Shown one piece after another: positions 24,221 to 32,603 of a stretch of 64,000 nt of DNA. Position 1 is the first letter of the stretch. Every line of letters starts with the position of its first letter. Made by a program: the position numbers and the translations under genes. The notes beneath the pieces are model-generated. The model was not told the origin of the DNA, made no database searches, and was given only the letters and a program-made list of their open reading frames with translations. Origin of the DNA: Candidatus Blautia intestinavium (lineage in GTDB: Bacteria > Bacillota > Clostridia > Lachnospirales > Lachnospiraceae); contig DXGV01000056.1 in NCBI GenBank assembly GCA_019113745.1, forward strand, positions 1 through 64,000. The letters are read 5' to 3'.

Positions 24221-25397
24221 ACAGATGCAGCAGTCGGAGAAAAGCATTCTCCATACCTATAACCGCTTTCCCGTGGTTCTGGATCACGGGGAGGGATGCT
24301 GGCTTTACGATACGGAAGGAAAAAAATATCTGGATTTCGCGGCGGGAATCGCCGTAAACGCCCTAGGATATCATTATCCCGGATATGACGAGGCGCTGAA
24401 AGCCCAGATAGACAAACTTCTTCACATTTCCAATCTGTATTACAACGAGCCCATGAGCGAGGCCGGAGAAAAACTGGTGAAAGCCAGCGGTATGAGCAAG
24501 GCTTTTTTTACCAACAGCGGTACGGAGGCCATTGAGGGCGCCCTGAAAGCCGCCAGAAAATATGCTTACGCAAAGGGAGAGAAGGAGCGGTACGAGATCG
24601 TCGCCATGAATCATTCCTTCCACGGCAGAAGTATGGGAGCTCTTTCTGTTACGGGAAACGAACATTACAGGGAGCCTTTCGAGCCACTGATCGGCGGGGT
24701 GAAGTTCGCTGATTTTAATGATCTGGACAGTGTGAAAGCCCAGATCACAGAGAAAACCTGCGCCATTATCACAGAAACCGTACAGGGCGAGGGAGGAATC
24801 TACCCGGCAAAGCAGAGCTTCCTTGAAGGACTCCGCAAAATCTGCGATGAGAAAGACATTATCCTGATCTTCGACGAGATCCAGTGCGGCATGGGACGTA
24901 CGGGCGCCTATTTTGCATGGCAGTCTTACGGTGTGAAGCCGGATATCATGACCTGCGCAAAAGCGCTGGGAAGCGGCGTTCCCGTAGGCGCATTCGTACT
25001 GGGAGAAAAAGCGGCGGAGGCGTCTTTGGCTCCCGGGGATCACGGGACCACCTACGGAGGCAATCCTTTTGTCTGCGCCGCTGTGAGTAAAGTGTTCGAT
25101 ATTTTTGAAAAGGATCATATCCTGGAACATGTACGGGAGCTGACGCCCTATCTGGAGGAAAAGCTGGACGGCCTTGTTGAGAAATTCGACACTGTGGCCG
25201 CGAGAAGAGGAAAAGGCTTCATGCAGGGACTGGTGATCACCGGAGTTCCCGTAGGCAGCATCGTGACGAAAGCCCTGGAGAACGGTCTTCTGGTGATCTC
25301 TGCGGGAAGCGACGTACTCCGTCTTGTTCCGCCCCTTATCATTACAAAAGAACATATCGATCAGATGATCGGAATACTGGAGAAAAGCCTGGCGTGA
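24207..25397 (+). CDS. argD: Acetylornithine aminotransferase
   Basis: A 396-residue PLP-dependent class III aminotransferase that converts N-acetylglutamate semialdehyde to acetylornithine. Motifs are [14 protein letters not shown] (phosphate contact), [24 protein letters not shown] (the Asp that contacts the PLP nitrogen) and [11 protein letters not shown] with the Schiff-base Lys. The start overlaps argB by 14 bases, so it is translationally coupled. A terminator hairpin contains the stop codon and ends the operon. Confidence 0.95.
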   Translation: MNMNEQMQQSEKSILHTYNRFPVVLDHGEGCWLYDTEGKKYLDFAAGIAVNALGYHYPGYDEALKAQIDKLLHISNLYYNEPMSEAGEKLVKASGMSKAFFTNSGTEAIEGALKAARKYAYAKGEKERYEIVAMNHSFHGRSMGALSVTGNEHYREPFEPLIGGVKFADFNDLDSVKAQITEKTCAIITETVQGEGGIYPAKQSFLEGLRKICDEKDIILIFDEIQCGMGRTGAYFAWQSYGVKPDIMTCAKALGSGVPVGAFVLGEKAAEASLAPGDHGTTYGGNPFVCAAVSKVFDIFEKDHILEHVRELTPYLEEKLDGLVEKFDTVAARRGKGFMQGLVITGVPVGSIVTKALENGLLVISAGSDVLRLVPPLIITKEHIDQMIGILEKSLA

Positions 25398-25410
25398 GCC
25401 GGGCTTTTAA
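25383..25410 (+). terminator. Terminator of the argCJBD operon
   Basis: AAAAGCCTGGC pairs with GCCGGGCTTTT around GTGA and is followed by AATTTTC. It contains the argD stop codon. Confidence 0.85.
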
Positions 25411-25449
25411 TTTTCTGCTGAAAAACAATAAAAAAATGAGAAATAGTTG

Positions 25450-25496
25450 TTGACAACTAACTAAAGTTAGCATATACTTACTAACGTAAAAGTTAG
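25450..25496 (+). promoter_or_regulatory. feo operon promoter with two CTAAC/GTTAG palindromes
   Basis: TTGACA (25450-25455), 17 bases, TATACT (25473-25478). A perfect palindrome CTAACTAAAGTTAG (25457-25470) fills the spacer, and a second CTAAC-N6-GTTAG (25481-25496) follows the -10. The half sites resemble DtxR/IdeR operators (GGTTAG/CTAACC) rather than a Fur box, so repression by an iron-loaded DtxR-family protein is likely. Confidence 0.7.
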
Positions 25497-25551
25497 CAAA
25501 AGCTTACTGTTTCGAAATATAAAAGAAAAATTTCAGAAAAGAGGTTTTTTT

Positions 25552-25761
25552 ATGCCGCTTACAATGGCATCGATAGGTGAAACCAATATGATCCGCAGAG
25601 TTGGAGGAAATGAAGAAACAAGACGATTCCTGGAAAATCTCGGGTTTGTCGCAGGAACAGAGGTTACTGTACTTTCGGCGATCGGAGGGAATGTAATTGT
25701 TAATATCAAAGATTCGCGGGTTGCGATCAATGCAGATATGGCGCGCTACATTATGGTATGA
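25552..25761 (+). CDS. feoA: FeoA family protein (first copy)
   Basis: A 69-residue SH3-like FeoA domain (MASIGETNMIRRVGGNEE, ENLGFVAGTEVTVLSAIGGN, RVAINADMARYIMV). FeoA is a small cytoplasmic partner of the ferrous iron transporter FeoB. First gene of the feo operon. The ribosome binding site (AAGAGG) is modest. This copy is the more divergent of the two FeoA proteins. Confidence 0.9.
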   Translation: MPLTMASIGETNMIRRVGGNEETRRFLENLGFVAGTEVTVLSAIGGNVIVNIKDSRVAINADMARYIMV

Positions 25762-25818
25762 GGATGTGTGTGCTGTATATAAAGTTTTAGTCTGCTGAAG
25801 GAAAGGAGAAAGAGGGTT

Positions 25819-26037
25819 ATGACATTAGGCAATGCAAAAGTAGGCAGTACTGTTGTTGTAACAAAGATAGAAGGGGACAGTGCTTATAAACGCCGTATCA
25901 TGGATATGGGGATTACTAAGGGCAGTGAACTCTATATCAGAAAAGTCGCGCCGCTTGGTGATCCGGTAGAAATTACAGTACGTGGGTATGAGTTGTCTGT
26001 GCGGAAAGACGATGCTCAGTGCGTGCAGGTTAAATAA
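25819..26037 (+). CDS. feoA: FeoA family protein (second copy)
   Basis: A 72-residue FeoA domain with the canonical pattern KRRIMDMGITKGSELYIRKVAPLGDPVEI, in pieces here: KRRIMDMGITKG, then APLGDPVEITVRGYELSVRK. It lies 57 bases after the first feoA and 26 bases before feoB, behind AAGGAGAAAGAGGG. Tandem feoA genes before feoB are common in Clostridia. This copy most resembles the classical FeoA. Confidence 0.93.
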   Translation: MTLGNAKVGSTVVVTKIEGDSAYKRRIMDMGITKGSELYIRKVAPLGDPVEITVRGYELSVRKDDAQCVQVK

Positions 26038-26063
26038 CGCATGCTTAAAGGAGGTATGAAGAA

Positions 26064-28244
26064 ATGGCAATAAGAATTGCGCTCGCCGGAAATCCTAACT
26101 GCGGCAAGACGACAATGTTCAATGCATTGACAGGCGCCAATCAGTATGTGGGAAACTGGCCGGGAGTTACAGTTGAGAAAAAAGAAGGAAAAGTAAAGAG
26201 TAGAAAGGCAAAAGGAGAAGAGGTTATCGTAACCGACCTTCCGGGTATATATTCTCTTTCCCCTTATACACTTGAGGAGGTTGTCAGCCGTGACTACATT
26301 TTGAATGAAAATCCAGATGTTATCATTGACCTGGTGGACGCTACCAATATAGAGCGCAACCTGTATCTGACTACTCAGCTGGTGGAAACAGGCGTTCCGG
26401 TTGTGATCGCTCTTAATATGGCGGATCTTATCGAGAAGAGAGGAATGCGGATTGACACGAAGAGACTTTCTATGCTGCTGGGCTGCCCGATCGTAGAGAC
26501 CTCCGCGCTGAAGCGATCGGGTCTTCACGAGCTTGTTGATGAAGCTGTAAAAGTGGCTAAGAAAAAAGATGTCAGTCTTCCGGGAGATATTTTTTCCAAG
26601 GAGTTGGAAAGCGCCGTTGCACAGGTAAAAGATCTTCTCCCGGCAAACATTACGGACAATAAAAAGAGATGGTATGCTGTTAAATTCCTTGAAAATGACA
26701 GCAGGGTTCTGGAAAGCGTTCAGCTTCCTGCATCAGCAGTTTCTTCAGTGGCGGATCTGAGAAAAGAAATTGAAAAGAAGCATGATGACGATATAGAAAG
26801 TATTGTGACGGATGAACGCTACAGATACATACAGAAAATTGTAAAAACCACAGTACAGAAGGGAACACAGAAATTGACTACGTCTGACAGGATTGATCAG
26901 ATTGTGACGAATCGAATTCTTGGCATCCCGATCTTTATTCTGATAATGTGGGCTGTATATTATGTATCTGTTACTACGGTGGGAACCTGGGTGACAGACT
27001 GGACGAATGATGTCTTTGTAGTAGCTGTTCAGGATGCTGTGGGCGGCTTTCTCAACGGTATCGGCGCCGGCACAGTTGTGCAGGACCTTGTTGTAAATGG
27101 TATTATCGGCGGTCTTGGAGCAGTTCTTGGCTTCGTTCCGCAGATGGCGATTCTGTTCCTGTTTCTTTCAATCCTGGAAGACTGCGGCTATATGGTACGT
27201 ATTGCCTTTGTTATGGACCGTGTTTTCCGCCATTTCGGACTTTCCGGTAAGAGTTTTATCCCTCTGCTGATTTCGTCTGGTTGCGGCATTCCCGGAATCA
27301 TGGCGTCCAGAACTATCGAGCAGGATAATGACAGACGTCTTACAATTATGACAGCTACGTTTATCCCCTGCGGAGCGAAACTTCCTGTTATCGCTCTCAT
27401 GGGCGGCGTTATCGCGGGCGAGGCAGGCGGCTGGACCGAAACCTCCTTCATTGCACCTCTGATGTATTTTATCGGCATTGCCGCTGTGCTGGTAGCCGCG
27501 ATCATTCTTAAGAAAACAAAACCGTTTTCCGGAAAACCGGCTCCGTTTGTTATGGAACTGCCTCAGTATCATATCCCTCAGGTTAAGACCGTACTCCTTC
27601 ATGTATGGGAAAGACTGAAAGGATTCATCATCAAAGCCGGTACGATTCTGTTCCTTGCGTGCGTGGTTATGTGGTTCCTGGGAAGTTACGGATTTGGAGA
27701 AAACGGATTTGGTCTGGTAGAATCTTCCGACAGCCTTATGGCGGTGATCGGCGGCGTTATCGCTCCGATTTTTGCTCCCCTTGGTTTTGGCGAATGGCAG
27801 CCGGTGGCAGCTTCAATCTCCGGATTTACTGCGAAGGAAGCTATTGTTTCCACCATGGGAACACTGGCGGCGATTGCCGGCGATGTAGAAGATCCTGTGA
27901 CGGTAGCGCAGGGAGTTGCTGCATGGTTCCCCACTTCAATAGCGGCGTTCTCTTTCCTGCTGTTCAATCTGCTTGATTCTCCGTGCCTGGCGGCAATAGC
28001 CACAATGGCACAGCAGATGCAGTCCAGAAAATGGTTCTGGTTTGCGATTCTGTTCCAGAACGTATTTGCATATGTGGTTTCTCTCAGTGTATATCAGATC
28101 GGTTCTTTTGTTATGGGCGGCGCTTTCACAGCAGGAACGGCAGTAGGCTTTATATTTGCGATTATTCTGTTGGCGCTTCTGTTCAGGCCTGATCCCTATA
28201 AGAATCAGAAAGTATATGCCAGACGTTCTGTACAGAGTGCATAA
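26064..28244 (+). CDS. feoB: Ferrous iron transporter FeoB
   Basis: A 726-residue inner-membrane Fe(II) transporter. The N-terminal G domain has G1 GNPNCGKTT, a switch region VGNWPGVTVEKKEG, G3 DLPG, G4 NMAD and G5 ETSAL. A helical GDI-like domain spans residues about 170-280. The membrane core follows with the two Gate motifs (FIPLLISSGCGIPGI and later FTAKEAIVST). Length is normal. A hairpin follows the stop and may reduce expression of the small accessory genes downstream. Confidence 0.96.
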   Translation: MAIRIALAGNPNCGKTTMFNALTGANQYVGNWPGVTVEKKEGKVKSRKAKGEEVIVTDLPGIYSLSPYTLEEVVSRDYILNENPDVIIDLVDATNIERNLYLTTQLVETGVPVVIALNMADLIEKRGMRIDTKRLSMLLGCPIVETSALKRSGLHELVDEAVKVAKKKDVSLPGDIFSKELESAVAQVKDLLPANITDNKKRWYAVKFLENDSRVLESVQLPASAVSSVADLRKEIEKKHDDDIESIVTDERYRYIQKIVKTTVQKGTQKLTTSDRIDQIVTNRILGIPIFILIMWAVYYVSVTTVGTWVTDWTNDVFVVAVQDAVGGFLNGIGAGTVVQDLVVNGIIGGLGAVLGFVPQMAILFLFLSILEDCGYMVRIAFVMDRVFRHFGLSGKSFIPLLISSGCGIPGIMASRTIEQDNDRRLTIMTATFIPCGAKLPVIALMGGVIAGEAGGWTETSFIAPLMYFIGIAAVLVAAIILKKTKPFSGKPAPFVMELPQYHIPQVKTVLLHVWERLKGFIIKAGTILFLACVVMWFLGSYGFGENGFGLVESSDSLMAVIGGVIAPIFAPLGFGEWQPVAASISGFTAKEAIVSTMGTLAAIAGDVEDPVTVAQGVAAWFPTSIAAFSFLLFNLLDSPCLAAIATMAQQMQSRKWFWFAILFQNVFAYVVSLSVYQIGSFVMGGAFTAGTAVGFIFAIILLALLFRPDPYKNQKVYARRSVQSA

Positions 28245-28249
28245 AAACG

Positions 28250-28287
28250 ACAGCCGGATACTTTGACAGTTATCCGGCTGTTCTGTT
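28250..28287 (+). terminator. Hairpin after feoB (partial terminator)
   Basis: ACAGCCGGATA pairs with TATCCGGCTGT around ten bases and is followed by TCTGTTAC. The weak T-tract suggests attenuation rather than full termination. Confidence 0.6.
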
Positions 28288-28319
28288 ACAATAAAAAGTA
28301 AGAGAAAGAAGGTGTTTGT

Positions 28320-28511
28320 ATGATCGCTGATATTTTTATACTGGTTCTGATCCTGGGATATTGTGCTTTTTTAATATACAGAGGATATAAAAATAAAAAA
28401 GAAGGGAAACCTGTCGGCTGCGCGGGCTGCAGCGGTAACTGCGGCTCATGCGGCAGCTGTGGTTCATGCGGCGGGCATGGGACGGTTTCCTCCAGTATGC
28501 CGGATAAGTGA
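28320..28511 (+). CDS. FeoB-associated Cys-rich membrane protein
   Basis: A 63-residue protein with one N-terminal transmembrane helix (IADIFILVLILGYCAFLIY), a basic stretch and a tail of CGSCGSCGSCGG-type repeats holding seven Cys residues before a His. This is the pattern of the small FeoB-associated Cys-rich proteins that often follow feoB in Firmicutes. They are thought to bind or hand over iron at the membrane. GAAAGAAGG precedes the ATG. Confidence 0.85.
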   Translation: MIADIFILVLILGYCAFLIYRGYKNKKEGKPVGCAGCSGNCGSCGSCGSCGGHGTVSSSMPDK

Positions 28512-28528
28512 TGAAAGGTGGATGAGAT

Positions 28529-28666
28529 ATGGGAAATTCAACAGGTTCCATGTTTTATGCATTTGGAGCTTTTCTTCTTATATATATTGTCGGAGTGGCG
28601 ATCTATCAGATATATCTGCTGATAAAAAAGAAAAGAGACCGTAAAAAATTCGACGAGGAGGACTGA
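28529..28666 (+). CDS. 45-residue single-pass membrane protein in the feo operon
   Basis: An ORF of 45 codons (start MGNSTGSMFYAFGAF) with one transmembrane helix (about residues 9-30, LLIYIVGVAIYQIYLL) and a strongly charged C-terminal tail (KKKRDRKKFDEED). AAAGGTGG lies about eight bases ahead of the ATG. It begins 18 bases after the Cys-rich gene and ends 14 bases before the HMA gene, so it is almost surely translated from the same mRNA. I do not recognise a family. A role in FeoB assembly is only suggested by position. Confidence 0.65.
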   Translation: MGNSTGSMFYAFGAFLLIYIVGVAIYQIYLLIKKKRDRKKFDEED

Positions 28667-28679
28667 AAGAAGGGTAATT

Positions 28680-29039
28680 ATGGTTGATACGATTATCGTA
28701 CTCATTGTAATAGTGCTGCTTGTTTTTGCTTTAAAGGGTTCCCTGAAGCATTTCAGAGGGGAAGGGACGTGCTGCGGCGGTTCAGGCACAGGAAAGCCAG
28801 CCAGGCTGAAAACTCTGGACGGACCGGTGGTCGGCCGGAGAACAATCAAAATTTCCGGTATGCATTGTCAGAATTGTGTTAACAGTGTTACAAATGCATT
28901 GAATGCAATCGACGGAGTGGTTGCGAAGGTCGAGTTGCAAGATAACAGTGCGGAAGTTTCCTATGATCGGACAGTGGATGAGATTGAACTGAAAAATGCA
29001 GTGGAAAAAGCCGGATTCAAAGTAATAAATATTTCATGA
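28680..29039 (+). CDS. Membrane-anchored heavy-metal-associated (HMA) domain protein
   Basis: A 119-residue protein with an N-terminal transmembrane helix (VDTIIVLIVIVLLVFALKG), a CCGG motif in the linker, and a C-terminal HMA ferredoxin-fold domain (residues about 50-119) with the metal-binding loop GMHCQNC. HMA domains usually carry Cu(I) or Zn(II). Its place at the end of a feo operon suggests metal handling coupled to iron uptake, which is an inference. AGAAGGG precedes the ATG and a terminator follows. Confidence 0.86.
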   Translation: MVDTIIVLIVIVLLVFALKGSLKHFRGEGTCCGGSGTGKPARLKTLDGPVVGRRTIKISGMHCQNCVNSVTNALNAIDGVVAKVELQDNSAEVSYDRTVDEIELKNAVEKAGFKVINIS

Positions 29040-29120
29040 TCTCAGAGAGAGAACAGGATTTTGCTAAAAATATTAGACGCATAAAAACAGGTTTATCCGT
29101 ATATATTAACAGTAAGTATC

Positions 29121-29157
29121 GAAAGAGGCAGGTATGATAACCGCCTCTTTCTTCGGT
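29121..29157 (+). terminator. Terminator of the feo operon
   Basis: GAAAGAGGC plus GGT pairs with ACC plus GCCTCTTTC around a short loop and is followed by TTCGGTTTC. Confidence 0.75.
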
Positions 29158-29216
29158 TTCAGGAAGCGGGCGGAATCCGGACTGAAACTGCATCTCATAT
29201 ACGGAGGAATGATAAT

Positions 29217-29651
29217 ATGTGGGGATTTTTTGCGGCGCTGATCTCAGGAGCCCTGATGAGCATTCAGGGAGTATTTAACACAGAAGTGACAAAGCAGAGC
29301 AGCCTTTGGGTATCTACCGGCTGGGTACAGCTTTCTGCGTTTGCCGTCTGCGTCCTGGCGTGGCTTTTTACAGGAAGAGAAAGCATTTCCGCATTGTGGC
29401 AGGTGGATAATAAATATACGCTTCTTGGAGGCGTGATCGGCGCTTTTATCACTATTACGGTGATCCAGAGCATGGGCGCGCTGGGACCGGCGCGGGCGGC
29501 CATGCTGATCGTAGTCTCTCAGTTGATCGTAGCTTATGTGATAGAGCTTTTTGGAATGTTCGGCACAGACAGGCAGCCATTTGAGTGGAGAAAGCTGGTG
29601 GGAATGGCGGTGGCTATTATCGGGATCGTGATTTTTAAGTGGCAAAAATAA
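29217..29651 (+). CDS. DMT-family transporter (YdcZ/DUF606 type)
   Basis: A 144-residue membrane protein with four to five hydrophobic segments, half the size of a two-repeat EamA transporter. FAALISGALMSIQGVFN and GALGPARAAMLIVVSQLIVAYVIE are typical of the DUF606 group, which is thought to work as homo- or heterodimers. The substrate is unknown. ACGGAGG precedes the ATG. It stands alone between the feo operon terminator and comEA. Confidence 0.83.
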   Translation: MWGFFAALISGALMSIQGVFNTEVTKQSSLWVSTGWVQLSAFAVCVLAWLFTGRESISALWQVDNKYTLLGGVIGAFITITVIQSMGALGPARAAMLIVVSQLIVAYVIELFGMFGTDRQPFEWRKLVGMAVAIIGIVIFKWQK

Positions 29652-29800
29652 GACTTACCTATTGTAAATGTAATAGGAATTCGTTAAAATAGGAAATGGT
29701 CAGGCATAGAAAATATGGGGAACTCTGCCATAATATTATGGAAAAGGAGTGAACCATCATCAGAAATATAGTAAGACATGGAAGAGCTGCGGCAGCAGGA

Positions 29801-30469
29801 ATGTTTTTTCTGGCGGCTCTTTTGAATACGGCAGGCTGCACCGGCGCGCAGAAGGCGGAAATCTTTCTGGCAGAGGAGAATCCCGGAAGTGAAAAAGAAA
29901 CCGGGGAACCGACGCCGGACGCCGTTTCACCGATGCCTTCGGCAGCGCCGCCGGAAGCAGAAAAAGAGGGGGAAAACAGTTCCCCGGAGAATGGACAGGA
30001 GCAGGAGGAAATCTTTGTAGACGTCTGCGGTGCTGTGGCAAGACCGGGAGTTTACGGGATGCCGCCGGAGAGCAGAGTGTTTCAGGCTATAGAGATGGCA
30101 GGCGGTTTTCTTCCGGAGGCTGCGGGAAGTTATATCAACCAGGCGCAGCCCCTCAGCGACGGACAGCAGATATATGTTCCGACAAAAAAAGAAGCCCAGG
30201 AGAAAGAATTGCCGGCTCCCGGCACAGAAGCGCCAGGTACGGACCAAGAACCGGAAGAGGGCCGGGATGAGCAGGAAAAGGTGAATCTGAACACTGCGGA
30301 TTCGGCAGCTTTACAGACGCTGAACGGGATCGGAGAGGCAAAGGCGGAAGCAATCCTTGCGTACAGAGAAGAACATGGGGCATTTTCCAGCATCGAGGAG
30401 ATCATGAACGTACCGGGGATTAAAGAAAGCACCTTTTCTAACATAAAGGATAAGATTGCAGTAGAATAG
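29801..30469 (+). CDS. comEA: Competence protein ComEA (lipoprotein form), start uncertain
   Basis: A DNA-uptake receptor. After the signal region there is an acidic Pro-rich spacer, an SLBB domain (DVCGAVARPGVYGM), and a C-terminal double helix-hairpin-helix (VNLNTADSAALQTLNGIGEAKA, then YREEHGAFSSIEE and VPGI) that binds double-stranded DNA outside the membrane. From the ATG at 29801 the signal peptide lacks any basic residue and has no ribosome binding site. Upstream in frame, AAAAGGAG is followed by ATC at 29756/29759, and reading from there gives IIRNIVRHGRAA, a proper basic N-region before the LNTAGC lipobox. No ATG, GTG or TTG exists between the upstream stop (29750) and 29801. A near-cognate ATC start is therefore plausible. 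First gene of the comEA-comEC cluster. Confidence 0.85.
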   Translation: MFFLAALLNTAGCTGAQKAEIFLAEENPGSEKETGEPTPDAVSPMPSAAPPEAEKEGENSSPENGQEQEEIFVDVCGAVARPGVYGMPPESRVFQAIEMAGGFLPEAAGSYINQAQPLSDGQQIYVPTKKEAQEKELPAPGTEAPGTDQEPEEGRDEQEKVNLNTADSAALQTLNGIGEAKAEAILAYREEHGAFSSIEEIMNVPGIKESTFSNIKDKIAVE

Positions 30470-30479
30470 GAGATTGTGA

Positions 30480-31169
30480 ATGAGCAGGAAAGTATTAGTG
30501 GTGGATGATGAAAAACTGATTGTAAAGGGAATCCGTTTCAGTCTTGAGCAGGACGGAATGGAAGTGGACTGCGCCTATGACGGAGAAGAAGCGGTAGAAA
30601 AGGCGAAGGAGAATCATTACGATATCATCCTTCTTGACCTGATGCTTCCCAAGATGGACGGTATGGAAGTCTGCCAGCAGGTACGGGAATTTTCCAACGT
30701 ACCGATCATTATGCTTACTGCAAAGGGTGAGGATATGGATAAAATCCTGGGCCTGGAATCAGGAGCGGACGATTATATCACGAAGCCTTTTAATATCCTG
30801 GAGGTAAAGGCCAGGGTCAAGGCCATCATGCGCCGTACACGCAAGGACAATGAGGAGAAGCCAAAGACAAAGATCATAGAGTCGGGAGATCTGAAACTGG
30901 ACTGCGAAAGCCGCCGTGTATTTATTTCCGGAAGAGAGATCAATCTCACCGCCAAGGAATTTGACGTTCTGGAACTTCTGGTCTCCAATCCCAACAAAGT
31001 GTACAGCCGCGAGAACCTGCTGAATATTGTATGGGGCTACGCGTATCCTGGAGACGTCAGGACTGTGGACGTACATATCCGCCGTCTCCGTGAAAAAATC
31101 GAGGCGAATCCCAGTGAGCCGAAATATGTACACACCAAATGGGGCGTGGGATATTATTTCCAGGCATAA
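30480..31169 (+). CDS. OmpR/PhoB-family response regulator
   Basis: A 229-residue regulator. The receiver domain has VVDDEKL, the phosphorylated Asp53 in LLDLMLPKMDG, the conserved Thr in LTAKGED and Lys in ITKPFNI. The C-terminal winged helix (EINLTAKEFDVLELL, VDVHIRRLREKIE, WGVGYYF) is of OmpR type. AGGAGA precedes the ATG ten bases after comEA. Its partner kinase starts three bases after the stop. The position suggests control of envelope or uptake functions, with unknown targets. Confidence 0.94.
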   Translation: MSRKVLVVDDEKLIVKGIRFSLEQDGMEVDCAYDGEEAVEKAKENHYDIILLDLMLPKMDGMEVCQQVREFSNVPIIMLTAKGEDMDKILGLESGADDYITKPFNILEVKARVKAIMRRTRKDNEEKPKTKIIESGDLKLDCESRRVFISGREINLTAKEFDVLELLVSNPNKVYSRENLLNIVWGYAYPGDVRTVDVHIRRLREKIEANPSEPKYVHTKWGVGYYFQA

Positions 31170-31172
31170 TCC

Positions 31173-32594
31173 ATGAAAAGACGGGGAAGATTTTTTAAAA
31201 GCCTGCGTTTCCGTATTCTGATCATTCTGGTGATCCTGGGAATCGTCCCCAGTGTGATAACTACGCAGGTGCTGATCAATAATTACAGGGAGCAGGGGAT
31301 CGCCGTCCGGGTAAGCGCTATCCGGACACAGTGCAGCATCCTCTGTAATCAGATTATTAAAGAAAATTATCTCAATGATTCCGGCTCCGAATCCATTAAC
31401 AGCAAGCTGGAGTTATTGTCTAATAATTACGGCGGAAGGATCCTTATCGTAGACAGGGACTTTAAGATCGTAAAAGATACTTACCATGTAGACGAGGGAA
31501 AAACGCTGATCTCGTCCAGGATCATCCGCTGTTTTAAAAACGGGGAGGCCACAGATTATCAGAAAAAAGGACAGGTTCTGGAGCTGGCTGTTCCTGTAAA
31601 AAGCGCGGATGTCCCCCAGACACAGGGGGCGATGCTGGTGACGCTCTCGCTCAGCGAAGTGTCGGCCACGATGTCGGAGCTGGAGCAGAGAGGAGTGCTT
31701 ATCCTGAGCATTATCGTGGTGCTTTCGATCTTTCTTGCCTATATTCTCTCCACCGTGCTTGTTAAGCCTCTTGCAAGGGTAACAAAGTCCATAGAAGATC
31801 TTACGGACGGGTACCAGAACGATGAGATATCAGTTCCGGATTATACCGAGACAGAGCTGATCACGGACGCTTTCAACAAAATGCTGGCAAGGATGAAGAC
31901 TCTGGACGAGTCAAGATCAGAGTTTGTATCCAACGTATCCCATGAGCTGAAAACTCCTATGACTTCCATGAAGGTTCTGGCAGATTCCCTGGTAGGGCAG
32001 ACGGGCGTGCCGGAAGAACTGTACCAGGAATTTATGCGGGATATTACTGCGGAGATCGACAGGGAAAACAGGATCATTACAGATCTTCTTACTCTGGTAA
32101 AAATGGACAGAAAAACAGCGGATCTTAAAATTCAGCATATGGATATCAACCAGCTCCTTGAGGATATCCTGAAACGGCTCAGGCCTATTGCGGATAAGAG
32201 AAATATCGATCTGATCCTTGACAGCTTCCGTCCTGTGGAGGCGGATGTGGATGAGATCAAGTTTACTTCGGCCATCAGCAATCTGGTGGAAAACGGCATC
32301 AAATATAACGTGGACGACGGATGGGTAAGAGTCTCTCTGGATGCGGATCATAAGTATTTTTATGTAACAGTGGCGGACTCTGGCATGGGAATCCCGGAGG
32401 ATTCCCTGGACAGGATCTTCGAGAGGTTTTACAGGGTGGATAAATCCCACTCCAGAGAAATCGGCGGAACAGGTCTTGGCCTTGCCATTACCAGAAGCAC
32501 TGTGGCAATGCATCATGGAGTGATCAAAGTGTTCAGCAGAGAGGGCGAAGGAACTACGTTTTCCGTTCGTATCCCACTGTCATATATTCCGTAG
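31173..32594 (+). CDS. Membrane sensor histidine kinase
   Basis: A 473-residue kinase. TM1 is at residues about 12-30 (ILIILVILGIVPSVIT), followed by an extracellular sensor domain of about 130 residues, TM2 near 170-192 (VLILSIIVVLSIFLAYIL), a HAMP linker, a dimerisation domain with the phosphorylated His257 in SNVSHELKTPM, and an ATPase with N-box NLVENGIKYN, DSGMGIPE and GGTGLGL. The layout is WalK/MtrB-like without PAS. It pairs with the regulator just upstream and is followed after nine bases by a GerMN lipoprotein, which may act as an extracellular partner. Confidence 0.94.
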   Translation: MKRRGRFFKSLRFRILIILVILGIVPSVITTQVLINNYREQGIAVRVSAIRTQCSILCNQIIKENYLNDSGSESINSKLELLSNNYGGRILIVDRDFKIVKDTYHVDEGKTLISSRIIRCFKNGEATDYQKKGQVLELAVPVKSADVPQTQGAMLVTLSLSEVSATMSELEQRGVLILSIIVVLSIFLAYILSTVLVKPLARVTKSIEDLTDGYQNDEISVPDYTETELITDAFNKMLARMKTLDESRSEFVSNVSHELKTPMTSMKVLADSLVGQTGVPEELYQEFMRDITAEIDRENRIITDLLTLVKMDRKTADLKIQHMDINQLLEDILKRLRPIADKRNIDLILDSFRPVEADVDEIKFTSAISNLVENGIKYNVDDGWVRVSLDADHKYFYVTVADSGMGIPEDSLDRIFERFYRVDKSHSREIGGTGLGLAITRSTVAMHHGVIKVFSREGEGTTFSVRIPLSYIP

Positions 32595-32603
32595 GAGGCG
32601 CCG

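Noticed and set aside
24363-25355. A 330-codon minus-strand ORF opposite argD
   Set aside because: Shadow of argD; no ribosome binding site or conserved motif.
25450-25496. Fur box before feoA
   Set aside because: The palindromes read CTAAC/GTTAG and do not match the GATAATGATTATC-type Fur consensus.
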